DNA of 64,000 nucleotides from an uncultured Bacteroidales bacterium. GTDB lineage: Bacteria; Bacteroidota; Bacteroidia; Bacteroidales; UBA932. Numbering within the stretch: the stretch's first letter is position 1; every line of letters begins with the position of its first letter. Made by a program: the position numbers and the translations under genes. Under the pieces are notes generated by a model. It did no database searches. It was given only the letters and a program-made list of their open reading frames with translations, and had not been told where the DNA came from. The DNA is taken from positions 186,001 through 250,000 of the forward strand of contig CASEOO010000016.1 of NCBI GenBank assembly GCA_949289565.1, read 5' to 3'. Positions 17,262 to 25,368 of this stretch are shown piece after piece.

Positions 17262-18695
17262 CTAGAAGGAGAAGCGCACCATCATCTGTATACGGTGGTT
17301 TGTCACCCAATGGAGATTGTCCGTGGCCAGGCCAGTCTCTGAGTATACGTACTTCGTTCCCGGTTCGTCATCGAACGCCACATAGTCACCATATCTGGCG
17401 CTTGTGATATTCCATTCGAGGGCTATGGTGAATTTTCCCATATTATATGCCACAGTCGGCACCAGACGCCACATCTCGTTCAGATTCGATGACCCGTTCC
17501 CGCTGAAATACACATGAGACGCATCCGTCAGACCGCCTTTGGAGTCATGCCTGTCCGTCACGAAAGAAGCCATGTTTCCATACAAGGGATTCCGCGTACC
17601 TAGATTCTTTATATAACCGCCCATCAGCATCACCTGCCATTTCTTTCCGTATGATATGGAAGCCCAGGTGGATGATGCATACAGCGGGACATACTCCCAA
17701 TGTCCGTCATGATACACGTTCTGGTCCGGTCCGGTCCACGACACTCCGTATCCGCTCATCAGATTCATATGCTCACCGCCTTCACTGAGCACGGATTTGG
17801 CCTTGGCCTCGAACTTTCCCTTTTTATACTGAAGAAAAACATAATAGCTAAGGGTTGTAAGCCTGTCGGAAACCTTTACAGTCACATCGTCGCTGTTCTT
17901 TCCAGTTCTGCGAGGCTTTATGCTCAGAATATCCAGGCCAGCTTTCGCCAGAAAGCCTCCGCGGGTCTTGTATGCCAGGCCTATGTAGGCCTCAGGTGTG
18001 CAGCTGTACTTGATATATTCGGCAGAAGCTCCATTCGGGCCAGTCGAGAGATACTGCATCTGCCAGATGGCCGCGCCTGAAACTGTGAAATGATCCCCTA
18101 AGGAAGCATCCATAAGCACCTGAGGAGTGCGGCTGAACGGATTGAACGGAGTTCCAGTCTCCAGCGCGAGAACATGAGGCTGGTCTGCAGCCATTGGATG
18201 CCATGCCTGGCCCAATTTCAGATTCACGGCGGCTGTATTCTCCTGCCCCAACTTCAGCCCGTCCCATCCTATCGTCATATAAGCCTGACGCAGGCGCAGC
18301 TGGGCGACACCATTGATTTTAGGGCTGCCTGTAAGACCGGCATAAAAATCAGTCTCGATTTTTGCACCGAACTTCGTCCTGCCTATTTCATATCCATATA
18401 CATCCAGCCCCACACGCGAAGTCAGGGCCAGAAACCTGAAAGAGCTCTGCTGATTCAGGTCCTGAGAGCCGTCTTCATTCATCGCCACATCTTTCGGCAC
18501 ATAATAGAACAAGTCACCTGTCCCGGCATTGCTTTCGCGCGTGTCGAAAGCAAAGAAATTCCTCACGAAACCATACAGCTTGAAATGGTTTTCCAATTCG
18601 CTCTTCACGCCAGTTTTCTGGCCAGGCTCAGCCGACAAAACGGCCGGAAAGATGGCCGTCACGGCCAATATCGACAGAATTTTTTTCATATCCAT
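17262..18695 (-). CDS. Outer-membrane porin, DcaP-like
   Basis: This 477-residue protein has a Sec signal peptide (cleavage near LSAEP) and a beta-barrel pattern of alternating strands with aromatic girdles, ending VRFSF with the C-terminal Phe used for barrel assembly. The first barrel strand, FKLYGFVRNFFAFDTRES, resembles DcaP-family porins. It probably admits organic acids or other small solutes. The terminator at 18711-18749 divides it from the dicarboxylate transporter upstream, but a functional link is likely. An alternative start at 18689 changes only two residues. Confidence 0.72.
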   Translation of the reverse strand: MDMKKILSILAVTAIFPAVLSAEPGQKTGVKSELENHFKLYGFVRNFFAFDTRESNAGTGDLFYYVPKDVAMNEDGSQDLNQQSSFRFLALTSRVGLDVYGYEIGRTKFGAKIETDFYAGLTGSPKINGVAQLRLRQAYMTIGWDGLKLGQENTAAVNLKLGQAWHPMAADQPHVLALETGTPFNPFSRTPQVLMDASLGDHFTVSGAAIWQMQYLSTGPNGASAEYIKYSCTPEAYIGLAYKTRGGFLAKAGLDILSIKPRRTGKNSDDVTVKVSDRLTTLSYYVFLQYKKGKFEAKAKSVLSEGGEHMNLMSGYGVSWTGPDQNVYHDGHWEYVPLYASSTWASISYGKKWQVMLMGGYIKNLGTRNPLYGNMASFVTDRHDSKGGLTDASHVYFSGNGSSNLNEMWRLVPTVAYNMGKFTIALEWNITSARYGDYVAFDDEPGTKYVYSETGLATDNLHWVTNHRIQMMVRFSF

Positions 18696-18710
18696 TCCCG
18701 TTTGTATATT

Positions 18711-18749
18711 AAAAAAAATATTGGCCGGTCCGGAAACGGCCGGCCAATA
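18711..18749 (-). terminator. Terminator of the dicarboxylate transporter gene
   Basis: A 10-bp stem (18719-18728 with 18740-18749), extended inside by CCG/CGG, is followed by T8 on the minus strand. It lies 29 bp after the transporter stop. Confidence 0.85.
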
Positions 18750-18777
18750 ACAATTGGCAAAGATATTTAATTTTTTG

Positions 18778-20226
18778 TTAAATACCGATAAAAATCAGCA
18801 TTGCATATCCCAGGGCGAAGCCAATGACTCCGATCAGAATGCCTACCTTCGTCATATCCTTGGTGGTCACCAGGCCTGTGGAATGAGCCAGCGCATTAGG
18901 AGGCGTGCTTATAGGGAAGAGCATAGCCAGCGAAGTGGACAGAGCCACGCCGACCAGCAATGTCTTGATGCCGCCTACTTCAAGCAGGGAGTCTCCCATA
19001 CCCACTCCCACGGCACTCATAATAGGCACGAGAAGATTTGCGGCCGCTGTGTTCGATATAAAATTCGAAATGAAATATCCGATAAAGCCAGACACAAGGA
19101 CGACTGCCAGAGGAAGCCATTCGCCGAACGGAATGGAATTCACCAGATGTTCTGCCAGCCCTGTGCTCTGCAGAGCTATGCCGAGGGCGAAACCTCCGGC
19201 CACCATCCACAGCACGCTCCAGTTGATCTCCTTCAAATCATCTTTCGTCAAAACTCCTGTGACAGCGAAAACTCCTACCGGAATCATCGCCACCACGTTG
19301 GAATTTATGCCTGTGACCCTGTCCAGCATCCACAGCAGAATAGTGACTGCAAAAGTCACATAGACCACATAGGTTCTCCAAGTCTTCGGATGCGTATTTT
19401 CTATACGCAGCTCTATCGTCTTCTGCTTGAAAGGGAAGAAGAACAGCAGAAGCCCCCATGAAATGAGGAGCATCACCAGCACATACGGAACCATCACCAG
19501 CATCCACTCGCCGAAGCCCACTCCCAGATGCAGGGAATCATTTATGTACCCCAGAGCTATTGCATTCGGAGGGGTGCCTATAGGCGTTCCGATACCTCCA
19601 AGATTGGCGGCGACAGGGATTGACATGGCCAGGCCTATGCGGCCCTTGCCATCAGGAGGCAGCATCCGCAGCACAGGAGCGAGGAAAGTAAGCATCATCG
19701 CGGCAGTAGCAGTGTTGCTCATGAACATCGAGAACGTTCCTATCACCATCAGGAAGCCAAGGAGCACGAACTCGGACTTCTTTCCGAAAGGCTTCAGCAA
19801 TGCCCTCGCCAGCTGTACATCCAGCCCGACCTTTGTGGTCGCTATGGCCAGGACGAATCCGCCGAGGAAAAGCATGATGACAGGATCTGCAAATGTGGCC
19901 AATATAGCCTTGTAGCTCACAAATGTGCCCATTTCCGCAGGGATGCCAGAACCTTTCATGAACCAGATGCTGCTGTCCGATATGGTCAAGAGCATAATCA
20001 CGATAGACAGCACTGAAGTCGTCCAGGTCGGGATGATTTCAAACATCCACATCAGGGCGGTGAACACGAAAATCGCTATGGTTCTCTGCTCGACTACAGT
20101 CAGGCCGTCGATGCCGAACGAATCCGCAGGTATCAGCCAGAGTATCATGGTCACAGCCACGACCAGAGGCAGAAGGATGCAGAGCTTTACATTGAACTTC
20201 TCTGCCTTGTGTACAGATGCCGCCAT
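18778..20226 (-). CDS. DASS (SLC13) family dicarboxylate/Na+ symporter
   Basis: This is a 482-residue inner-membrane protein with about eleven helices. The paired SNT motifs of the DASS family are both present: MSNTATAAMML in the first half and ISNTAAANLLVP in the second. These bind Na+ and the carboxylate. Family members carry succinate, fumarate, malate, citrate or 2-oxoglutarate. It is 6 bp before the gdhA stop on the same strand, so it is likely co-transcribed with gdhA, which makes C4/C5 dicarboxylates the likely substrate. Confidence 0.88.
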   Translation of the reverse strand: MAASVHKAEKFNVKLCILLPLVVAVTMILWLIPADSFGIDGLTVVEQRTIAIFVFTALMWMFEIIPTWTTSVLSIVIMLLTISDSSIWFMKGSGIPAEMGTFVSYKAILATFADPVIMLFLGGFVLAIATTKVGLDVQLARALLKPFGKKSEFVLLGFLMVIGTFSMFMSNTATAAMMLTFLAPVLRMLPPDGKGRIGLAMSIPVAANLGGIGTPIGTPPNAIALGYINDSLHLGVGFGEWMLVMVPYVLVMLLISWGLLLFFFPFKQKTIELRIENTHPKTWRTYVVYVTFAVTILLWMLDRVTGINSNVVAMIPVGVFAVTGVLTKDDLKEINWSVLWMVAGGFALGIALQSTGLAEHLVNSIPFGEWLPLAVVLVSGFIGYFISNFISNTAAANLLVPIMSAVGVGMGDSLLEVGGIKTLLVGVALSTSLAMLFPISTPPNALAHSTGLVTTKDMTKVGILIGVIGFALGYAMLIFIGI

Positions 20227-20231
20227 ATCCC

Positions 20232-21569
20232 CTAAATCACGCCTTGTTCAAGCATTGCTGTCGCCACTTTCATGAAGCCTGCGACATTCGCACCCTTGAG
20301 ATAGTTAATATATCCGTCAGGCTGTGTTCCGTACTGGACGCATGAGTGATGGATGTTCGACATAATTTCGTGGAGTTTCTTGTCCACTTCTTCAGCGCTC
20401 CAGCTTATATGCATGGCATTCTGGGTCATCTCCAGGCCGGAAGTCGCCACTCCTCCCGCATTCACTGCCTTTCCAGGCGCAAAGAGGATACGGGCTTTCT
20501 GGAATTCTGCGATAGCTTCCGGTGTACATCCCATATTGGACACCTCCGCACAGCACCACGTGCCGTTGGCTATCAGCTCCTTCGCATCTTCGCCGTTCAG
20601 TTCATTCTGATATGCACACGGCATGGCTATATCACATTTTATGCTCCAGGCTTTCTTGCCGGGAATGAATGCGGCATCCGGGAATTTCTCGGCAAATGGA
20701 GCCACCACATCATTGTTAGACCTGCGAAGCTCCAGCATATAGGCTATCTTCTCGTCATTCATGCCCTGCGGATTGTAGATCACACCGTCCGGTCCGGAAA
20801 TGGCTATGACATGCGCACCCAGCTGGGTGGCCTTCATGGCCGCTCCCCATGCGACGTTTCCAAAACCGGAAATGGCCACCTTCTGTCCTTTGATATCCTT
20901 TCCCTGGCGATGGAGCATATGCTGCACGAAATACACTGCCCCGAATCCAGTAGCCTCCGGACGAATCAGAGAACCGCCCCATGTCATTCCTTTTCCGGTC
21001 AGTACACCTGTGTGCTCGCGCGCCAGCTTCTTGTACATTCCGAACAGAAAGCCTATCTCACGTCCGCCGACTCCTACATCTCCTGCCGGGACATCTGTGT
21101 CAGGACCGATGTTTCTCCAAAGCTCCAGCATGAAAGCCTGGCAGAATCTCATGATCTCGGCATCCGACTTGCCCTTAGGGTTGAAGTCCGAGCCTCCTTT
21201 GCCTCCTCCCATCGGAAGAGTCGTAAGCGCATTCTTGAAAATCTGCTCAAATCCCAGGAACTTGAGGATGGAAAGATTCACTGAAGGATGGAAGCGCAGG
21301 CCGCCTTTGTATGGACCAATAGCAGAGTTGAACTGCACGCGGTATCCGATATTTGTCTGGATTTCGCCATTGTCATCTACCCACGTCACCTTGAAAGTGA
21401 AAATCCTGTCAGGCTCCACAAGCCTTTCTATGATTTTCGCATCTTCAAACTCAGGATGCTGATTGTAGACATCCTCGATGGTTTCCAGCACTTCCTGCAC
21501 AGCCTGCAGGTACTCTTTTTCATTGGCATACTTGGCCTTCAGCCTGGCCATTATTTCTGATGTGTTCAT
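20232..21569 (-). CDS. gdhA: Glutamate dehydrogenase, hexameric NADP type
   Basis: This 445-residue enzyme interconverts 2-oxoglutarate plus ammonium with glutamate. The catalytic-lysine motif PMGGGKGGSDFNPKGKS is intact, with PAGDVGVGGREIG after it and GFGNVAWGAA as the nucleotide-binding loop. Gene length and the WGGSLIRPEATG segment fit the small hexameric class. It lies upstream of the dicarboxylate transporter and downstream of a 14-bp hairpin after korB. Confidence 0.96.
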   Translation of the reverse strand: MNTSEIMARLKAKYANEKEYLQAVQEVLETIEDVYNQHPEFEDAKIIERLVEPDRIFTFKVTWVDDNGEIQTNIGYRVQFNSAIGPYKGGLRFHPSVNLSILKFLGFEQIFKNALTTLPMGGGKGGSDFNPKGKSDAEIMRFCQAFMLELWRNIGPDTDVPAGDVGVGGREIGFLFGMYKKLAREHTGVLTGKGMTWGGSLIRPEATGFGAVYFVQHMLHRQGKDIKGQKVAISGFGNVAWGAAMKATQLGAHVIAISGPDGVIYNPQGMNDEKIAYMLELRRSNNDVVAPFAEKFPDAAFIPGKKAWSIKCDIAMPCAYQNELNGEDAKELIANGTWCCAEVSNMGCTPEAIAEFQKARILFAPGKAVNAGGVATSGLEMTQNAMHISWSAEEVDKKLHEIMSNIHHSCVQYGTQPDGYINYLKGANVAGFMKVATAMLEQGVI

Positions 21570-21590
21570 AAAAATGTGATTATTATTAAT

Positions 21591-21623
21591 GCCTCCGGCA
21601 AGGCGGCAAGCCTTGCCGGAGGC
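21591..21623 (-). terminator. Strong hairpin after korB
   Basis: A perfect 14-bp stem (21591-21604 with 21610-21623) and 5-nt loop follows the korB stop on the minus strand. The T-tract is weak, so it may attenuate or protect the 3' end rather than stop fully. Confidence 0.65.
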
Positions 21624-21632
21624 TGGTTGTCA

Positions 21633-22652
21633 TCACTTTACTTCCCAGACAGAGCCGCTTCTCAGCAAGTCGTCCATGCATTTGACACGGGACTTCGCAG
21701 TGACTTCTGCCACCTGGGCATGAACAGATTCATCATAGGTAAGATCTTTTACATTCCTGATGATGCCCAGAGCCACCGGGTAATCAGGATATTTCATATC
21801 GGCCAGCATAGTGTGCAAGCCGATATTGTCGCTATGCGCATCATGTGTGAGAATGTCATCTTCCGTGACTCCGTCCTGGCCTATTGTCACCACCTTCAGC
21901 CTGAGGCCGTCGAGCACCAGGCCCTTGTCCCTGTTCGCCCCGAAAATCATCTTCTCCCCATGCCTGAGAACAATGGTCCGGTCGGCCCGTGAAGCCCTGT
22001 CGGAAATCGCTTTATGAGCTCCGTCATTGAATATCACGCAATTCGTGAGCATCTCCATCACAGATGTCCCCTTGTGCATCGCCGCCTCATACATGATCTC
22101 CTCATTGAGTTTCAGCTCGCTGTCCAGGCTTCTCGCGAAGAAGGTGCCCTTCGAGCCGAGCACCAGGCTGCCGGGATTGAACGGATACTCGACTGTTCCA
22201 TACGGCGAAGTCTTGGTGACAGCCCCGAATTTCGAAGTAGGTGAATATTGGCCTTTTGTAAGGCCATATATCTGATTGTTGAACAGGATTATGTTCAGGT
22301 CGACATTCCTTCTTACAGCATGGATGAAATGATTTCCGCCGATAGCGAGAGCATCGCCGTCGCCGCACGCCTGCCACACCACCAGCTTCGGATTAGCCAC
22401 TTTTATGCCTGTGGCAATAGCTGTCGCACGCCCGTGTATGCTATGAAAGCCATACGTATTCATATAATAAGGAAGCCGGGACGAGCACCCGATGCCAGAA
22501 ACTACCACAAAATCCTCTTTCTCGCAGCCGAGAGCCTCGCTGACTTTCGGCATGACACGCTGGAGAGCCGCCAGCACAGCATGGTCGCCGCATCCAGGAC
22601 ACCATCTCACTTCCTGGTCGCTTTTGAAATCCTGAAATGTATATTTAGTCAT
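21633..22652 (-). CDS. korB: 2-oxoglutarate:ferredoxin oxidoreductase, beta subunit
   Basis: This 339-residue beta subunit carries thiamine diphosphate. VRWCPGCGDHAVL near the N-terminus and CGDGDALAIGGNHF with NNQIYGLTKG further on are the cofactor and FeS/TPP motifs of the family. With KorA it converts 2-oxoglutarate and CoA to succinyl-CoA with reduced ferredoxin. Its start is 20 bp after the korA stop. The two-subunit form has no separate ferredoxin subunit here. Another 2-oxoacid substrate cannot be ruled out. Confidence 0.88.
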   Translation of the reverse strand: MTKYTFQDFKSDQEVRWCPGCGDHAVLAALQRVMPKVSEALGCEKEDFVVVSGIGCSSRLPYYMNTYGFHSIHGRATAIATGIKVANPKLVVWQACGDGDALAIGGNHFIHAVRRNVDLNIILFNNQIYGLTKGQYSPTSKFGAVTKTSPYGTVEYPFNPGSLVLGSKGTFFARSLDSELKLNEEIMYEAAMHKGTSVMEMLTNCVIFNDGAHKAISDRASRADRTIVLRHGEKMIFGANRDKGLVLDGLRLKVVTIGQDGVTEDDILTHDAHSDNIGLHTMLADMKYPDYPVALGIIRNVKDLTYDESVHAQVAEVTAKSRVKCMDDLLRSGSVWEVK

Positions 22653-22671
22653 GATTTTCTCCTCCCAAGTT

Positions 22672-24507
22672 CTATAAAGCTTTTTCTATGGCATCAACAA
22701 TCTCCTGCACCAGGAAAGGCTGTCCCTGGACCTTGTTGCACTGGATATACTCATGGCCTGGATACTTCGACCTGAGCCAGTCAGCAAACTGTCCGCTGTT
22801 CAGCTCGCATACCAGTATTTTCTCGAATCCGTCCAGGACTTCACCTGTATTTTTCGGCAGAGGATTTATATAGTCAAAGTGCACCTGGCTGACGGTCTTC
22901 CCTGCTTTGCGGACTTCATGCACGGCAGACAGGATATGTCCATATGTACCGCCCCAGCCTGCAACGAGCAGCCTGCCGGATGACGGGCCGTCCACCTCCA
23001 GAAGAGGAATGATATCAGCGATGCGTGCGACCTTCTCCGCCCTGTTCCTGACCATGAGCTCATGATTTGCAGGGTCGGAAGACAGAACTCCCTGAGGGGA
23101 TTTTTCCAGGCCTCCCACCCTGTGCTCGAACCCCTTCTGTCCCGGAAATGCCCATTTGCGCACAAAAGTCTGGCTGTCACGTACAAAAGGTTTGAACGGC
23201 TTGTCCTCATCTCCTGCATATGGAGGTTTGATTTCAGGATAATCTTTCATGGAAGGTATGAGCCAAGGCTCTGAACCGTTTCCGAGGAATCCTTCTGAAA
23301 GAAGTGCTACCGGCATCATATGCTCAAGCGCAAGCTTGGACGCCATGAATGCCGCGTCAAAACAATGCGCAGGCGAATGGGCCGCCACCACTGCCATAGG
23401 GCACTCTCCGTTCCTGCCATAGAGGACCTGGGCCAGGTCTGTCTGCTCAGTCTTGGTAGGTATTCCAGTGGAAGGGCCTGCCCTCTGGACATCGACGACT
23501 ACCAGAGGAAGCTCTGTCATCACTGCCAGGCCGAGAGCCTCAGACTTAAGAGAGAGCCCAGGACCGGAAGTAGTGGTTACAGCCAGATCGCCTGCAAACG
23601 CGGCGCCGATAGCCGTGCACACGCCTGCGATCTCGTCTTCTGCCTGGACAGTCTTCACTCCCAGATATTTGTGTATAGCCAGCTCCTCCAGAATGCCGGT
23701 AGCCGGCGTTATAGGGTATGAGCCGCAGAAAAGAGGCCTTCCTGATTTTTCTGAAGCGGCAATGAATCCCCATGCGACAGCCTGGTTTCCTGTGATATTC
23801 CTGTACAGGCCTTTCGGCATATTGGCAGGAACGACTGTATAAGTATTGGCGATAGCCTGGATGTTTGAAGCATAATTCCAGCCGTCGTTCAGGACTTTCT
23901 TGTTCGGAGCTATAAGCTCAGGATGCTTTTTCCCGAACTTCTTCTCAAGATAGTCATATATGTGCTCGACCGGACGGTTGTAAATATAAGAAGCCATCCC
24001 AAGCGTGAACATATTCTTGCACTTGTGTATAGTCTTCAGATCCAGCCCGCTGTCCTTCAGGCTTTCTTCAGTGAGCGAAGTGATAGGAGAGACAATGATC
24101 GTCCTGTCCTCAATCTGGAGCTCTGTGATCGGATTCATAGTCTGGAACCCGGCTTTCTTGATTCCGTCTTCATCGAATGTGTCCTCGTCTATAAGCACCA
24201 ATGCGGTCCGTTTAAGCCACTTGGCATTGGATTTCAGCGCGGCGGGATTCATCGCCACCAGCATGTCGCAGAAATCGCCCGGAGTAGTGACATGTCCGGA
24301 GCCGAAATGCACCTGAAAGCCGGAAACACCAGATACTGTGCCATGGGGAGCCCTGATTTCAGCCGGGAAGTCAGGGAAAGTGGACAGTTCATTCCCGTAG
24401 ATGGCAGACATGTTCGCAAAGAGCGAACCGGTCAGCTGCATGCCGTCACCGGAATCTCCTGCGAAACGGATGACTACATCTTCGACGTCAATTACTTTGT
24501 GTTGCAT
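22672..24507 (-). CDS. korA: 2-oxoglutarate:ferredoxin oxidoreductase, fused gamma-alpha subunit
   Basis: The 611-residue protein starts with the gamma domain (FAGDSGDGMQLTGSLFA) and continues with the alpha domain (SYPITPATGILEELA). This gamma-alpha fusion is the usual KorA. It is the first gene of a korA-korB unit. With the downstream gdhA and dicarboxylate transporter it forms a likely glutamate/2-oxoglutarate/succinyl-CoA module. Confidence 0.88.
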   Translation of the reverse strand: MQHKVIDVEDVVIRFAGDSGDGMQLTGSLFANMSAIYGNELSTFPDFPAEIRAPHGTVSGVSGFQVHFGSGHVTTPGDFCDMLVAMNPAALKSNAKWLKRTALVLIDEDTFDEDGIKKAGFQTMNPITELQIEDRTIIVSPITSLTEESLKDSGLDLKTIHKCKNMFTLGMASYIYNRPVEHIYDYLEKKFGKKHPELIAPNKKVLNDGWNYASNIQAIANTYTVVPANMPKGLYRNITGNQAVAWGFIAASEKSGRPLFCGSYPITPATGILEELAIHKYLGVKTVQAEDEIAGVCTAIGAAFAGDLAVTTTSGPGLSLKSEALGLAVMTELPLVVVDVQRAGPSTGIPTKTEQTDLAQVLYGRNGECPMAVVAAHSPAHCFDAAFMASKLALEHMMPVALLSEGFLGNGSEPWLIPSMKDYPEIKPPYAGDEDKPFKPFVRDSQTFVRKWAFPGQKGFEHRVGGLEKSPQGVLSSDPANHELMVRNRAEKVARIADIIPLLEVDGPSSGRLLVAGWGGTYGHILSAVHEVRKAGKTVSQVHFDYINPLPKNTGEVLDGFEKILVCELNSGQFADWLRSKYPGHEYIQCNKVQGQPFLVQEIVDAIEKAL

Positions 24508-24621
24508 CTCATCAAATTTTAAGTTAATATGTCATAGTTCGTTTTACAGACAATATTATGTGCCGTTTTACAAAGGATACAAATTTAAAAAAATTTTCAA
24601 ATGCCGCGACACTCATATGAC

Positions 24622-24655
24622 AAAAAGAAGAAGCCGGCCCAGAAGCTGGACCGGC
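24622..24655 (-). terminator. Terminator of the ompH-bamA region
   Basis: A stem of GCCGG with CCAG, one mismatch and an AAG loop (24633-24655) is followed on the minus strand by a T-rich tract. It is about 45 bp after the OmpH stop. Confidence 0.7.
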
Positions 24656-24700
24656 GAATATCTTTTGTTCCGTCAGAATCTGCCGCAACAAGGCCAGAAT

Positions 24701-25261
24701 TTACTGAACCTGCTGAGCCGCGGCCTGGCGTGCGGCCATGACAGACTCAATCGTCTTGTCGGCAGGGATGTTCAGCGCTGTCCTGGCTTCTGGAGTAAGA
24801 TCTATGCTCTGAGCGTCATCAATATAAAGGAGCGAAGACGAATCATAGACGTAAATGACCCCTTTCTCCTTTGCAAGGTTTCTCACTACGTCCTGCGCTT
24901 TCTGGTAAATCGGAGCCATCAGAGTATTCTGAAGCTGGTTCATATCCTGCTGTATAGCCTGCTGAAATTCCTGTACTCTGGTCTGGATATCCATCAGTTC
25001 TTTCTGCTTGCTTTCCCTCACTGCAGGAGTCCAGGAAGCCTGCTTCTGTTCGAACTGGTCATATTTCGACTGGAACTCAGACACCATGCTGTTGTAGGTC
25101 TCCTGTGCTTCATTGTTTGCGGCTTCGAGCTGCACCATAGCTGAATCTGCCTCAGGCATAAGCTGTACGAGCTCGCCGAAATTGACATGCGCGAATTTTG
25201 TCTGCGCTGTGGCAGCGAAGCTGAACATGGCCGCCACTGCAATCAAAAGGATCTTTTTCAT
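24701..25261 (-). CDS. OmpH/Skp-family periplasmic chaperone
   Basis: I place the start at ATG 25261 (MKKILLIAVAAMFSF, with AQ at signal cleavage), giving 186 residues; an upstream reading frame to 25366 has no signal. The mature protein is a coiled-coil of the Skp/OmpH type with AHVNFGELVQLMPEA at its head and long Gln/Glu/Lys helices. Skp holds unfolded outer-membrane proteins in the periplasm. It follows bamA directly, as in most relatives. Confidence 0.85.
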   Translation of the reverse strand: MKKILLIAVAAMFSFAATAQTKFAHVNFGELVQLMPEADSAMVQLEAANNEAQETYNSMVSEFQSKYDQFEQKQASWTPAVRESKQKELMDIQTRVQEFQQAIQQDMNQLQNTLMAPIYQKAQDVVRNLAKEKGVIYVYDSSSLLYIDDAQSIDLTPEARTALNIPADKTIESVMAARQAAAQQVQ

Positions 25262-25368
25262 TTTCAATATGGTTATTTCATTTATATTCAATTCATTGTC
25301 CGGCTTGCTCCGGACAATTTCCGACATACAGCCTACTAATATAGCTATTTTCTGCAATCTTTCCAATA

